Shown here: positions 25,569 to 38,619 of the stretch, one piece after another
Layout of the letters: every line of letters starts with the position of its first letter
How positions within the stretch are numbered: the first letter of the stretch is position 1
Program-made: the position numbers and the translations under genes
The notes under the pieces: generated by a model
What the model was told of the DNA's origin: nothing
What the model saw: the letters and a program-made list of their open reading frames with translations, nothing else
Database searches by the model: none
Origin: Daucus carota subsp. sativus
Taxonomy: Eukaryota; Streptophyta; Magnoliopsida; Apiales; Apiaceae
Direction: 5' to 3'
Assembly (NCBI RefSeq): GCF_001625215.2
Contig: NC_030381.2
Location: 42,034,689 to 42,098,688, forward strand
Length of the DNA: 64,000 nt

Positions 25569-25970
25569 TTATCTTGTGGGTGCAATTATTTTTTTAACTC
25601 GCGCAGGCCCTCCTGAGTCCTGGCGGTGGATGAGCCATATGTGAGATTACTCTGCTTGTTGCTCTTTACTCCTTCATTTTGCATGATTGGTGGCGTTTTG
25701 TTCCGGAGATGCGAGATTTACAAGATAATAAATAATAATTATGCGTGTACTTCAGAAGATTACAACTCTCGAGCAGACTCGTTTTATCTTCAACAGAAAA
25801 TATTATTCATAAAATATATTTTTCCCTGTAAAATATATTCCATGAAAGATATGTCAAAAAATAATTTTTCTCAAAAAAATAAATTTTCTGACTAAAAAAA
25901 ACATAAACAATGATAGATTAATTAAAATCATGATCATCTAAAACAAAGTGGCCGGTAATTTGTAAAACAA
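25569..25970. other. Short spacer between MULE and SINE
   Basis: About 400 bases with no coding region that I can support. A small open frame near 25626 has no recognisable features. The right end includes the left copy of the SINE target duplication (25956-25970). Confidence 0.5.
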
Positions 25971-26237
25971 CCCGCAAGGGTTGGTTCAGTTGGTTAAAGA
26001 GGGGACATGTATCCTCTTGGTCACAGGTTCGACTCCCGAAAAGAGCAGAATTCGTGATTATGGGTTGGTTCAGTTGGTTAAAGAGGGGACATGTATCCTC
26101 TTGGTCACAGGTTCGACTCCCGAAAAGAGCAGAATTCGTGATTATGCCTCCTGCTTCAGAGCTGGTCGCGCTTAGGGTTTACGCGCACCCGAAGGATAGC
26201 GGCGGCTGCGGGTTACGTTAAAAAAAACTAAAAAAAA
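25971..26237 (+). mobile_element. tRNA-derived SINE with duplicated head
   Basis: The head carries RNA polymerase III box A (TGGTTCAGTTGG, 25982-25993) and box B (GGTTCGACTCC, 26026-26036). It is followed by a GC-rich body (GCGCACCCGAAGGATAGCGG) and a short A-rich tail, a layout shared by many plant SINEs. The imperfect target duplication TAATTTGTAAAACAA (25956-25970) and TAATTTGTGAAACAA (26238-26252) fixes the limits. Unusually, the tRNA-like head occurs twice: an 84-base unit starts at 25978 and again at 26062. Confidence 0.85.
25978..26145 (+). repeat. Two identical 84-bp tandem units in the SINE head
   Basis: The unit 25978-26061 is repeated at 26062-26145 with no difference that I can find. 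Each unit contains its own box A and box B. Identity between the copies suggests the duplication is younger than the SINE family or arose by slippage at insertion. Confidence 0.9.
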
Positions 26238-26456
26238 TAATTTGTGAAACAATTTATTCAAAACTATTATGCGTAAAGGATACCTAAAGGGCGATACCTT
26301 GACACCATGGCTCAATTAATAGTCATGCATAACTTTTCAGCATATCATAACTGAAAAAAAAAATTACGTGAGAAAAAGAAAAGGTGCCTAGTTTGCATAA
26401 AGGGAACAATTAGCAATTGCCAGAGCGTCTTCAAACCTCTGCTCTGGACAAAAAAG

Positions 26457-26640
26457 TCAGTTAAACTTTTTAAGTACAATTAGCAACATATACTTGATGC
26501 TTAAAGACTCTGAACCTTGTTTGCAAGTATGACTTCCTTTATATGTTACTTGAACAAGTGATGAATCATCATCTGATTTTTGAACTTGCTTCGTAGCCAA
26601 ACAGCCTTGCGAGTGACGATAGGTGCATCGATAATAAGCC
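26457..26640 (-). pseudogene. Orphan zinc-finger exon of a group III WRKY gene
   Basis: The minus-strand frame reads AYYRCTYRHSQGCLATKQVQ then, after 15 more residues, KGSHTC. The spacing is C-X7-C-X23-H-X-C, the zinc finger of group III WRKY transcription factors. A splice acceptor (ATTAG at 26645-26641) precedes it at the usual phase-2 position of the conserved WRKY intron. The half of the domain with the WRKYGQK motif is absent: no match lies between here and the end of the splicing-factor gene at 27317. After the finger the frame runs about 18 residues to a stop at 26457. It therefore looks like a displaced, non-functional fragment. Confidence 0.7.
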
Positions 26641-27316
26641 CTAATGAGTATGACTGTATGAGCCACTAATTTAATTTATTTTTCATTAATTTACTTAAGA
26701 CAACAAACTTGCTTTTTTGTTCATCTACACCAAAAATTAAATTTTGGTGCTTATTGAGCACCGAAAGCAGACTGAAACTCAGACCACACAGTTCTGGCTA
26801 AACCGTTACAGCAAAGTTATGTGCAACTAACTACTGTTGATAGCATATCTACCGTTATGGTATGCTTGAGAAAAAACAAATATACCCAAAATTTGCCCTC
26901 ACAAAATATAATTAAACTAAAGATATATATAGCTATAAGTAGAAGATGATTGTATGGAACGGCCCTGGGGATAGGATAAGAATATGCCACCGACTGCAGC
27001 ACAACTTTAAATATATTACAGAACTTAAATCCACAAAACTGCAAAACTCATTTACATCACAACAGTTTGGACAACAGAATTGAAACATCGAGCAAGAGCT
27101 ACTTTGCAAATTTCTGTAGTGAACCTTGTTGCCCTGCAGGTCCCGGGGTCCCACATTTACTAACCTCTTAAAAATCAACATCAATAAACCAAAATTTCTT
27201 CTACTGAGACAACATGTCTCCGAGTATGCTCAAAGGTAGTTGTCTGTTTCATAAATAGATACTGCAAGTTCTCGTCTCGGACACATTAACTTGGATACAT
27301 AGGCTCTCTCTTCATG
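26641..27316. other. Probable 3' UTR and downstream of the RBM39-like gene
   Basis: About 670 bases between the orphan WRKY exon and the stop codon of the minus-strand splicing-factor gene. Part must be its 3' UTR. Small open frames here have no recognisable content, and there is no WRKYGQK-coding sequence on either strand that I can find. Confidence 0.5.
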
Positions 27317-30300
27317 TCATCTGCTATCAGGAAATCTGGACTCGTAGTTCTGGGGCAACTGCAAAATTATCAGTTTTAGGTTATTTGATGTTTGTTTCGA
27401 TATTTAAAAAAAAAAAATCAATCACAAAAATGTTACTGTAATTGTTTATAGCTAAAAGAATTTTAAATTACCATGAATGTTGCTGTGATCATCTTCCCAG
27501 CAAACCATCTTCCATGAAGAGCACGCTGAGCACTTACTGCAGCTTCAGTATTATCAAATCGCAAGTACACAAACCCAGCAGTATTCCTATTATTGCATCA
27601 GGAAATTTTTTAAGTATGTGTGCAGCAGCTATAGTAGTTTTACTTGGAATATTCACTTGATGGTAAAATATCAAAACATTGACAAAAATAATGTGTCGAG
27701 GTAAACTTCAGTGTATTTTACTTCTAATAATTGCATGAACACATAATCTTCTTAATTCCTTTGCTTGGGGTGAGTCTATAATCGAATGTATTGCCTCAAC
27801 TCTCAAGTGTCTATTAATGTACATGTTATTAATAGAATATAGTGTTGTTGGCATGCCTAGTGCTGTAGCTTATCTCTAAGTCTTTAAATGTTCCCACATG
27901 AAACACCACATAACTATAGTTTATACGAATATATAACACATCATGCAGGGAGCAGTAAGGAAGTTTACTTGTCCACGTATATATGCTTGAGTGTGCCATA
28001 TTTTGAACTTTCTTCCTGAACGTCTTCTTTTATATCCAGATCAAAATCCGGTTCGGACTGCAAAGAGTTCATAAAGTATAGGAATAGAAATTTGTTAGAG
28101 GAATGCTCTAGAAACATACAGGAATCTTAACAAACTTTGCAGTGACAACCTCTGAGTTTGGATCAAACATGTTCTTCAATAATAGACATTCACTAGGCAC
28201 ACCAACAATATCAAAAGAGGGAACATTGACCGTAGGAACTGAAGAACCTGCAGCCAGCAACCCTGCAAGGGGAGGAACCGGAGCCTGGGCAAGAGGATTG
28301 ACAAGGGAAGAAACTGTCGAGGCAGTCCCAGGTAGCGATGTTTCTGGCTGGGATGAGCCAAGGGTACTAACACCAGGAATTCCCAATATACTGGTAACAC
28401 TACAACATTGTAAGAAATTTAATTTATGAAAAACAACCAAGTAAGCAATAGTCATGTAGATTCCAAACCTTGAGGTGGTACCACTGCGATCCAATTTCTG
28501 CATAAGAATTGCACGAGAGCGTGCATTGAGGGACTGAAATAGAAATAAGCAAGGTCAGCATTGATCAAGGACAAGATTAAGTCACTTAACACAATTTCTT
28601 TTAAATTAGATATAGTGCAGTACCTTTAGAAATACATGTATAGGTAAGGCCATAAAACCATGAAGAAAATCATAATTGAATACCCTAGTATGGAACTTTC
28701 TTAAACTTAAGAAGCAGACTAGAAAGCATGTAACGAAACTCATAATCTTACATAAGTTGATTATTTCTATGGGTCACATAATATTGAAGTGCCACCAGAA
28801 TCAAGGGGACCTAAAAAGAGTTGTATGAACAGAAGTCGCTGAAACACTTTGGCAGATGATATGGATTAGGTGTCAACATACTTACATCATAAATCTAAAA
28901 GATATATCCACTGTTTAGCACATGCGATTTTTTAAACCGATTGCAGCATGCAAAAACATATACAGAGCTAACAAACAGAATAATTTGAAAATGCACTAGT
29001 AGTGTCCAGTTCATTCAAAAACATCAAAAGATAAAGACCGACCAAGCCACCACCCTCATCATCATCAAAGTCGCCAGGATTAGCCCCAACATCTTGCATG
29101 CCAGCTTGATCAGTAATAGCGGACACCTACACACGGAAACAACATACATTCATACAATGAAGATTATCAGTGAACACCAACGCCCTGAAGTCCATTATGT
29201 ATACAAACAAACATTCTAGGAATACACTTCACTAGAAGTATTCCACGATGATTTGGAATATTTTACGTTGTATATAAATAAAACCTTAACCAGTATTTTA
29301 GAATTAAATCATAACTTTCCCCAGAAACAAAATTTTGCAGGGCAAGATTTCACATCCAACGTTCTTATTTAATGTGTTTTAGTTGGTCCCAGTCGTTGAT
29401 TTCTAAAACTAAATAATACCAAATTTGAGTAAAACAAAAGATCAATCTGTTGTGTGCTTTACCTTGATTAGAAATTATCCAAGATGACACAGTTTTAGCA
29501 AGTAGTTATATTTTTTGTAACTTGCATGCAAGAAATTTTTTGATATAGACTTCTTTCTTCCATCTTTCAATTACTGGGATCAATCTCGAAAATACAAATC
29601 TCGGGACTCTATCAAAAAACCCAATGATGAAATACTAATTACATAACTATAATTTTATTAGCAAAAGTTAACTGAGAGCATTAGCTAGCAAAGGGAACTG
29701 TCTTCAGAGGCATTTGCTTATGTATAGAATAGTCAGTGTCTAAGTAACATTTCTGTCTTAGCTGGTAGCCGGAACTTGTCTCACACTAACAAAAACGCGT
29801 GAATTTTGAGATCCAATTATTTGCAAAAACGTAAATGCATGCATGTATAGAAATTTAAACTAGAATCACCTTTATTGCTCGACCTGCAATTTCCAGTTGT
29901 CCATTTAAACTTTCTGCAGCTCTGGCATCTTCAAGACGTGCAAACTGTAATAAAGCAAACACAAAATTAGATGCAAAGGTAATACTTAATTCATACGCAC
30001 TTGTACCAGTTCAAATTGCACTCAGTTCACATAAAGCCCGGTTGTTAACATCCCTGATATAGTGTTATCCTTAAAAAAGCAGCTAATGTCTTGCAACTTA
30101 AAAACAACACAAACAGAGTAACAGATCCCTGCGGTCACTAAGCAAAGCCGCCACAATACGCACCTGAACAAAACCATAACCTTTGCCATTCCCAGTCACC
30201 TGGTCAAGAGGCAACTGCACCAGCTCTACAGAGCCAAATGATTCAAAAACCTGAACAGAAAAAATGAGATGTGTATCAAGTTATGCCCAACTGGAATAGC

Positions 30301-33300
30301 ATAGTATTAAAAATGGAAGTTAGAAGTGCAATACGGTTATCTCGGAAGAAAATGTATCACAAGGCAAGGTGGCAATAACAAACATATTGGTCCAATGAGT
30401 TAAAGGAAAATCAGACAAATGGCATGATAAAACACCTGTTTAGCATGAGATAGGTAGATAAATACATCATGTAAGATATATACATAGGATCCAATCCTAC
30501 GGAGAACAGGAGAACACTAAGAAACACTATTCTGCACTTCACAACCTTATGGAACAATACATGCAAAAAGTGCAGAACAGTAATTCTTGTGCTAAAACAG
30601 TCCATCTATGAAAAATATTACAGTATGAAGTGTGAAGTGCATTAACATACCGAAGGAAGCTGTTTTACCTTTTTGTTGTTGAAAAACTATAAACACTCCC
30701 TGGTCCCTTAAGTTTTAATACCAGCATCAACACAACTTATAGAGCAAGTGCAAGTATTTGGGAGGCATTTCTAAAAGCATGTTTTTCAAGCTACTCACAA
30801 CAGTAACGACATAAACTTGTAAATCTCAACTGATTGCTGGCATAAATAGCTAATAGAATTCTTAACGCCCGTATTTTTATGATGATGTTCATTTCTATAT
30901 ATCACACCGATGCACAGGCAAACCTAGGTCTTAAACAAGTTTTCCAGAGATACAAGTATTATCATACAACTGCAAATGCTAATAAGACCACCATAACCAT
31001 TAATTTGGACTATCAAGGAAAGATAGCACAAGTAGTCACATAAATTAACTACTCCCTCCGTCCCTCTCATTTCTTTACAGTTTTTTCCACTCCTCGACAC
31101 GCATTTTAAGACTCTTATAAAACATAGTTCCGTAACTTACTTTTAATATTTTCTTTTTGTGTATAAAAGTTCAAACATCAAATTTTATTCAAAAACAAAA
31201 AAGATTAGAATAAAGTTACGAAACTATGTTTTCTCGGAGCATTAGAATGTGTGTCAAACTCTCGTCCACCAAGGTAAACTACCTAGGGGGACGGAGGGAG
31301 TACTAAACAAAATTTGTTCCTCAAGAGAGCATAAACCCAAGAACTGTTCTTCTACAATTATGATAATGATCTGACTAGCTCAAAAGAAGACAGCACCATA
31401 ACCTGTGGAGCGTACAGTTTAGAAACAATCACTTTTAGCTTTCAAGTAAATCAAGCATGAGTTTTGCTCAAGCTTTGGTGGCAAAAATAAACACCAGGAC
31501 CCAATTCTAATACTTCAGGTATATAGATTCACTTTCCATGCTTATATCATGAATAACACATTTGTTGTGCCAATATCCGTGTCCCTACTAACTGCTGTTT
31601 ACATGTCTCCTTTTTAAAATTATAAACATACCTGACGAAGTTGATCTTCTCTTATGTTGTAATGCAAATTACCAACATACAACCTTCTAGCTCCGCCTGA
31701 ATATGGAACTATTCCCCCACCTGGACCACCAGCTGCAGATGTAGTAGACTGTACAAGATTTTTTTCAGCTTCTGATGGCTTAACCATCACCGGTTGGCTG
31801 AGAAGTGTCTGACCAGATAAAGCTATTGCCATGGGAACGGACATTGCATCATAAAATTCAATATAACTGCAGAGACAAACAGGCGAACTTACTATAAGTA
31901 TGACATCTAAACCACCATAGGATGTAAAGTTACACACACACATATATCTCACTTTTGATTTAACAAAACAATTCAATTGAAATGATACATTCTATCATTA
32001 GTACATTACTTTGCATTATATTTTTTTATCCGGGATGAAGAATATCAGCTAATTTTGCATTTTATTGTAGACACATAGAACAGAGTTCACAATGAAGACA
32101 GCTTTACTTGAAAAAAGTATCTGCCTGCCAGATGGTAGGTACAACATTCATTCCATTGAGATGATGCATATATAACAAGGATGCATATTGTACTCTTCTA
32201 AAGCAGCAGGTATTTATTTCATCATAAATCACTGCAAAAACATTAATATTACCCAACTCCTTTTGAGCGTCTGGAATTGCGGTCCATTATGAGGCGGACA
32301 TCTCGAACCTATATTAAGAAAAAACAAACATAATAAGTTGTACTGAGAAATCACCCAGTCTAGCCCATTTCTCAAAGATATAATAATTGACCATTGTTAT
32401 ATGTAAGGGTAGAGCTGAAGCAAAACAAGTTTCTTGAGTCTTAATTACAAGGACTTGAAATATTCACACCGAGAACAAGTAATTTGTGTTATGCAAGCAA
32501 AATAGCATACTTTGTATTTAGCAAAAAACATTTAGCATATTCTGATTGAAACTATCACACATTATCAAAACTCAGCACAGCCAATATATAAACAAACAGG
32601 ATATAAATTGCTAAATTATATATATTGGGAGTTAATGCAGTAAAGATGGAGGTCTGTACTAAATCTTAAACTTGAATATTTTGAATTTACGATATTAGTT
32701 GTTAATCATAGTAAGTTTTTAATTTCTTATCTTGAAAGTTTATATATTATTGCCCTACACACACACACACACACATATATTGTTTTGCTATATTATCCAT
32801 TTATATGTGATTGCGTGCTCATTTATACTCCTAATTATGTTGTATACTATGATTACATTCCATAACCTCCAAATAATCGTGCAGTGTTCTAGAAGAAGAT
32901 ATTTTCTATATGATAACAATCATGGTTTGTCATGAAATCAATGAAGTAGTTTATCTTCTCTATGCATGCGAAGTTTGAACACCAAATATTTAGGTTGACA
33001 ATGATTTTCTCAATCTATGTTGTTAAACAAACAATACCTGAATTTTCATAATATGTCAATCTTCCTCTTTTGTAACTAAAAGTCTAAAACAATCAGATGT
33101 GATGCATACATATTTAAAATGTTATTTAAGCAATAAACTGACAACAAAATTATTAGTAGAGCAAAAATATATGCTCTTCAAATCATTTACATTGATATAA
33201 TATTACCAAATTTTTTATTCTGGTTACTTTTTATTGAGCGTTACGCTGATTTGTTATCTTTTATATTGTATTATACTTGATTATGGCAATTTAAGTTTGT

Positions 33301-36300
33301 GAACAGTAATCACTTTACATAACTTTATACATCTTGAAAAACGTAAGAATGACTTTCTAAGCTGAAACATTTTTGGTTGAAGAGATCAGATAAGACTTGC
33401 AACATATCCAACATAATCCGAAACCTCCTCACATCAAGGGGAAAAAACACTGTCGGGATAAGGATCACTTGATTTTCCTTTCATATAATAAACCATCCTA
33501 ATCATAATCCTATTGTAACCTAAACAAATTAGGGCTGATTCATACGGGAGAATACCTTTTCATGTCAGTGACCTATTACAATGGAATTAACCAGAAGGAT
33601 CCTAATAATATACAAATATATATTAATTAAAAAAACATACTCCCTCTGTCCCATTTTAACTGATGTTTGATTTTTTGACACGTATATTAAGGTGTAAAAT
33701 ATCTACACTCAATTAAAAAATTCAATCCTTATATCAGATAAAAGTTTAGATTCTAAACTTTTATTTGATACAAATTTTATAAAGAATAATTATATTTAGA
33801 TGTGATTTCTTTAACACCTTAAAATACGTGTAAAAAAATCAAAAACTGTTAAAATGGGACGGAGGAAGTACTTACAGTGGATTACAAAGAATGTTTTGGT
33901 TCCAATAAAATGAATACAGCAAAGCAAAAGAACAGAAAAGCTAACACCCCCCCCCCCCCCCCCCCCCTCACTGGAGGTGGCAAAAATTGCCACTTGCCAC
34001 GACCCGAAACGGAAAAAAAACTGCAAGGGTCTTGGGTTTCAGGTCAGATTCAGGTTAGCCATTTTACCCGAGGAACTCGGGTTGGGTTCGCGTTGACCCG
34101 AAATACCCAAACTCGACCTGATATTATTATATTATAATATAAAAGTTTGCATTACTGATTACACAACTATATACATTTGTCTTATATGTACATATCATTT
34201 AAATTATTTTATTCACATTAAGTTCTTTTTATAATTAAAAATCATTTTAATTTATTAAAATAATTAATTTTTAGAATTTTCGGGTCAAAAAGGGTCATTT
34301 TCCGGTTGACTAGGTACATTAACAGGTGGGCATTGAAATTTTTAAACAGTTTCAGGTTGGGTTGGGGTAGACCCAAAAACAGGACCAGGTACACTATACA
34401 ACAAACCCAACCCATTACCCGAAATTGTCACCCCCATCGCATCTGTGACTCTCGCACTTTATCTGATTGAATGCTTCCTCGCAGTCATTTTGGAAACAAG
34501 ACTTCTTCGTCAACTAATAATACATGATCAATGTTCATTCCTAGTTGCACTATTAGACATAGTACATTAGGAATGTAATTGTAACCATGGACATCACAAA
34601 GTCGCATTACTCGAATTTTGGGCAGAAAGACTCCCAGATTAGCATGGTCTATTGAACACCCCAAAGTACGCAGCCGTACCCTTATTTTTCACTTAGAGAC
34701 TGTTCATTGCTGTTCAAACCCATAAGAGCGAGTAGATAATTTGGCATTGCACCAAGCAAAAGGTTTGATTTGAATATTGTGTCCTTGTTCCAAAACTTGC
34801 TAAAAATAATTTTGAAAGAAAGAACAAATATAGAAATAATAGGTTTATCAATGAAGCATGGTCCTTTTACAACTCCATGACTCGGGAAAAAATTATTTAG
34901 ACTTTTGTAAATGATTGTATACACATATGAAACTGGTTAGATCCACTATAACTTTCTTTTACTTCAATACAGAGGATGCTTATTTAAACAGGAAGCTATT
35001 AAGTATTAACACACAAGTTATTTATAACCAACCATCTACAGTATGTATTGCTGCAAGGAGAGAACGTAACCTTTCCAGCTCTGGAAAAGAACTCATAGAC
35101 ATCCCTTTCATCTGCCTTTAAACATATCTTCAATATCGTGAGCAAGGAGAATCAAAGTCAGTAGACAGTAAATAGTGAAATATTGAAGACAATTAACAAC
35201 CATCAAGTAGATACCTGATAAGCAAATACTGTCCGCTGATCACGTTCAGGATCAACCTCTGGTTCAACAACTTCTTCCCTTTTTTCTTTAGGTCTCCTGC
35301 AGTTTAAAATGCAAGAAAACCATTTATCCTAGCTTGACTAAAAGGAATCAGTATAAACTAAGCATGAAACCGAAACGAGAGAAACAAATCTTTGAACATT
35401 AATATATTAGCTGGGAGAACTTTAAACTGTTAACTTTTCTGGCCCATATATAGATACATGTACAATAATTACAGGGTATATAATCATATATACTCAAAAG
35501 GCAACCACATCTTCGATATGCATATACAATGGTAAAAGTAAAAGGCACTTGTTATCAGTCCTGCGACTATGGAAAGTTGGAATGGTAGAGCCTTGACGCA
35601 GCTACTCAATTAGGAAGCAGCTCTATGGAAGTAAGAAGGCCACCTGGAGACCATAGTAGCATCTATGGAGACAATGGGTATGAAACTATGAACTGTTTTC
35701 TATAAGCTTGCCTAGGCTTTCACCTTCTTTGACTAACCCAGTATTAATAGTGAACAACATCATCAAGGTCACAGAAATAAAAGTAGTGAGATAAATTAAC
35801 CTGGGACCTTCCAAATGTCCGTACCAGTTCACTCTTTGAGTCCGAGTAATGGAAGAGATAAACAGATTCACCATTAATATTAAAAAAGAAATTTTTTTAA
35901 GGATAAATGATGTTTGTTAAATGGTGAAAATGCTTTTCTTGAGTAGCGGTAAACTAATATCGTAATACATCTTAAAGATTGAAACACAAAATCCTTGAAA
36001 TGTAAAATCTAATTCAACTTTTAAGATTTCTAAGTAATATGCTAATTTTTTTTCAAAATATTAGTTCTGTTCGGCAGCTTGGACAAGAACAAAAAGTAAA
36101 ACTCAGAAAGTAATGTGGAACAAAGTGCTAAACTTCATTGGGGCTCCCACAATGAAATATAGCACAAAATTCCCTCCAAAGTCATAAGGCCATATTGGCA
36201 TATTAAACAACAAATTACGGCATTTTGTCATATCTTGCTAATTTGTTGCGATAAAAACCCACAAAAAATGATGAAAAAACATTTAATAAATTGTGTCTCT

Positions 36301-38619
36301 ATCGGTGTGATATATACAGGTGTACATCATGAGATGCTCAAACATATTGCAGCAATTAAAAACAAAAATTCTGCAAAAGAGAAATATTCTTGTAGTCAGC
36401 TGAACACTGAATTTCCACAAGCAAAGCTTCTGTAAATCAAAGGCATAATTCCCTCACCAGCATTTCTGCAACAGAATAAATAATATTAAGATACTAGGCT
36501 GACAGGGAGAGGATAACAAAAGTTATAGCAGGACATCCCCACACCAATATGACCCCCAATAATGCAAACCCAGTCTTGCAATGCAAACTGATTAGTTGAT
36601 TCCATGGAGTCTATGTAGGAATATCTAAGCCCATGACCCGAGTTCCTGTGCCTACCTAAAAGCCAGGATGACCATCTGTGGATTGCTCTAGTACATCTGC
36701 GATTTTTCCACAATCTAACATTCAATATTCTGTATCTTTTGAACTATTGCAAGTAATAACATTAAGTAGACAAATTCAAGTACAGTACTAGAATGATTGC
36801 TAAGTAATCTGACCACAAAGAGCCAAAAAACTGATAAAAGAAACTATCATATAAATAAACAAATAAATAACACTGGTAACTTGGATGTCCTTTAATGTAC
36901 AAAGATACCCTCCTACAGACAATTCCAACCCATACCCTTAGAATCAAGCAATTGAACTTTAGGTCTAAACTCAACTGTGACGACCAGTTCAGACTAGATA
37001 ATATTCATAGAACAATGTACATAACCCAGTTCAAATAATCTTCAGAAAAATTTTATTTCTAGAATTCAGTATATACAGTTTAGGATATTTACTATATTTG
37101 GAAGTCAACGAAAATTAAGCCAAAGCAGGTAATAAATTTAGACTGTAATAGATCAAGTGTACAACATTACACTCTTAACTGAAACACATTTACATAAACT
37201 GAACACCAGATACTTAGTGATGCCACTCTTAGAGCACAATATTGCCCAATAAAATTGATTAAGCAAGGCCGACATATAAAACCCAGGATATAACGTATGT
37301 ATAATGTATAATGTTCCTAATATTAAGCCTAAATACTATTGTATGGTGGTCAAAATTATCTCAACAATGATTACACGTCTCTTTTACTTCTATTACATAA
37401 GATAATCACACAATTTACACAAAATCTGCTATATTATCAAGGCCAGTACATAACCCCTCGATGGCAGAACTAGCATTTCTACAAAAGAGCTTCCAGAATC
37501 TAGTTGTATTTTAAAACTTAGGACACTAAGGCACAGAAGGTTGCATAGTTTATAGAAAGCGGAGGGGGTTTCAGCAAAGTAACTTTATTTTTGAATTTTT
37601 AAACAAAAGAGGGAAGGAGATATTTGATATAATCTTTATGAAATTAAAAGCAAAAAACACAAGGTTTTCCAAAACAAACTGAAAATCAAAATATTATTTA
37701 TGAAGGCTTAAAGTTTGAACTTGTCAAGCATGTTAAGCACTTACCAAGTATATAATAACACCTAATAATGGAATATAAAATTGTATTTAATATGGAAAAA
37801 CATAAGAGGGGTCCAAGTAAACACTATAATATTCCTAATAACAAATAAAATGCATTTCCATGTTTTAGATTTGAACTGCATACAAATTGAAAAGGCAAAC
37901 AGAAAAATATAATTGTATTACCTAATCATGAGATCTGGTTCTTTTGATTCCTCCTCTTTCTCTCTTTCTCTTAATTCCTTGTCTCGATGCTTCTCTCTAT
38001 CCGGCTCATCCTTCTGTCTTTCTGGGCGGCTTTTACTCCGTTGAGACCGCTCTCTCCCACTTCCCTTATCTTTCTCTTTATCATTGTCCTTTTTAAGCAC
38101 TCTCTTTTCCCGTTCACAATCTTTCTCTTTATCTGCTCCTCTTTCTCGGTCCTGGTCCCTGTCTTTGCCCTTCCCAATCTTCTCCTTCCTTCCTTTGTCT
38201 TTCTCCCTATCTTTATGTTCACGAGTACTTCTCTTTCTACCCCTCTCACTTTTCTCTACATCCCTTGAAGACGAACGATGGCGTGATGATCCTTTCTCCC
38301 TGTCATGATCACCCCTCTCCCTGTCACGACCACCCTTCTCCTTATCACGCTCACCCCTCTCCCTGCCCCGATGACCCCTTTCTTTGTCACGAACACTCCT
38401 CTCTCTATCACCATCCCCCTTCTCATCTCCAGACTTCACCCGCTTCGAACGATGACTTTTATCATCACCATTCTTTTCACTTTTGTGCTTTGAACTCTGC
38501 CTCCCTTCTCCACCTTCAGATTTTACGGTTTCCTCATCAGTGTTCACTTTCTCCTTCAGTTTCTCAGGTTCTACAGTTTCAACAGTCTTCTCCAGATACT
38601 CATACTCGTCAAAATCCAT
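27317..38619 (-). CDS. RBM39: RBM39/CAPER-like splicing factor with RS domain and three RRMs
   Basis: Thirteen coding exons on the minus strand: 38619-37922, 35296-35215, 35127-35071, 32308-32253, 31866-31632, 30250-30164, 29944-29870, 29126-29043, 28533-28469, 28399-28120, 28057-27969, 27586-27472 and 27358-27317. All are GT-AG and in phase, giving 654 residues. Exon 1 encodes about 230 residues rich in Arg, Glu, Asp, Lys and Ser. RRM1 starts near residue 254 (RTVFAYQ; RNP1 KGVGYIEF). RRM2 starts near 360 (RRLYVGNLH; RNP1 KGYGFVQF). The last RRM, from about 550, carries the RWF of an RXF motif, as in U2AF-homology motifs that bind tryptophan ligands in other splicing factors. The family links 3' splice-site recognition and U2 snRNP in the nucleus. 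The N-terminal region is longer than in many homologues. A leader intron directly abuts the ATG. Confidence 0.93.
31052..31300. mobile_element. Stowaway-type MITE (family A) in an RBM39 intron
   Basis: The ends are CTCCCTCCGTCCC and GGGACGGAGGGAG with flanking TA (31050-31051 and 31301-31302). It lies in the intron between coding exons 5 and 6 of the splicing-factor gene. The internal words CTCGACACGC and AAACATAGTTCC are shared with the MITE at 243-493. Confidence 0.92.
33640..33868. mobile_element. Stowaway-type MITE (family C) in an RBM39 intron
   Basis: The ends are CTCCCTCTGTCCCATTTTAA and TTAAAATGGGACGGAGGAAG, flanked by TA (33638-33639 and 33869-33870). It is a close relative of the element at 20565-20814, in the opposite relative orientation. 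It sits in the 2.8-kb intron between coding exons 3 and 4. Confidence 0.9.
33947..33967 (+). repeat. Poly-C run of 21 bases
   Basis: An uninterrupted run of 21 C on the plus strand (poly-G in the sense of the surrounding minus-strand intron). It sits directly before a hAT-like remnant. Runs of this length are hard to sequence, so the true length is uncertain. Confidence 0.9.
33972..34436. mobile_element. Probable hAT-like non-autonomous element in an RBM39 intron
   Basis: The left end (GGAGGTGGCAAAAATTGCC) and the reverse complement of the right end (GGGGGTGACAATTTCGGG) are related, and both sub-terminal regions are rich in GACCCGAAA/TTTCGGGTC words, as in many plant hAT MITEs. I could not find a clean 8-bp target duplication; the poly-C run at the left may have blurred it. 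Borders are approximate. Confidence 0.5.

Noticed and set aside
25981..26052. Possible functional tRNA gene
   Set aside because: Boxes A and B are present, but the sequence is followed by a SINE body and A-rich tail within a target duplication, so it is a tRNA-derived SINE head.
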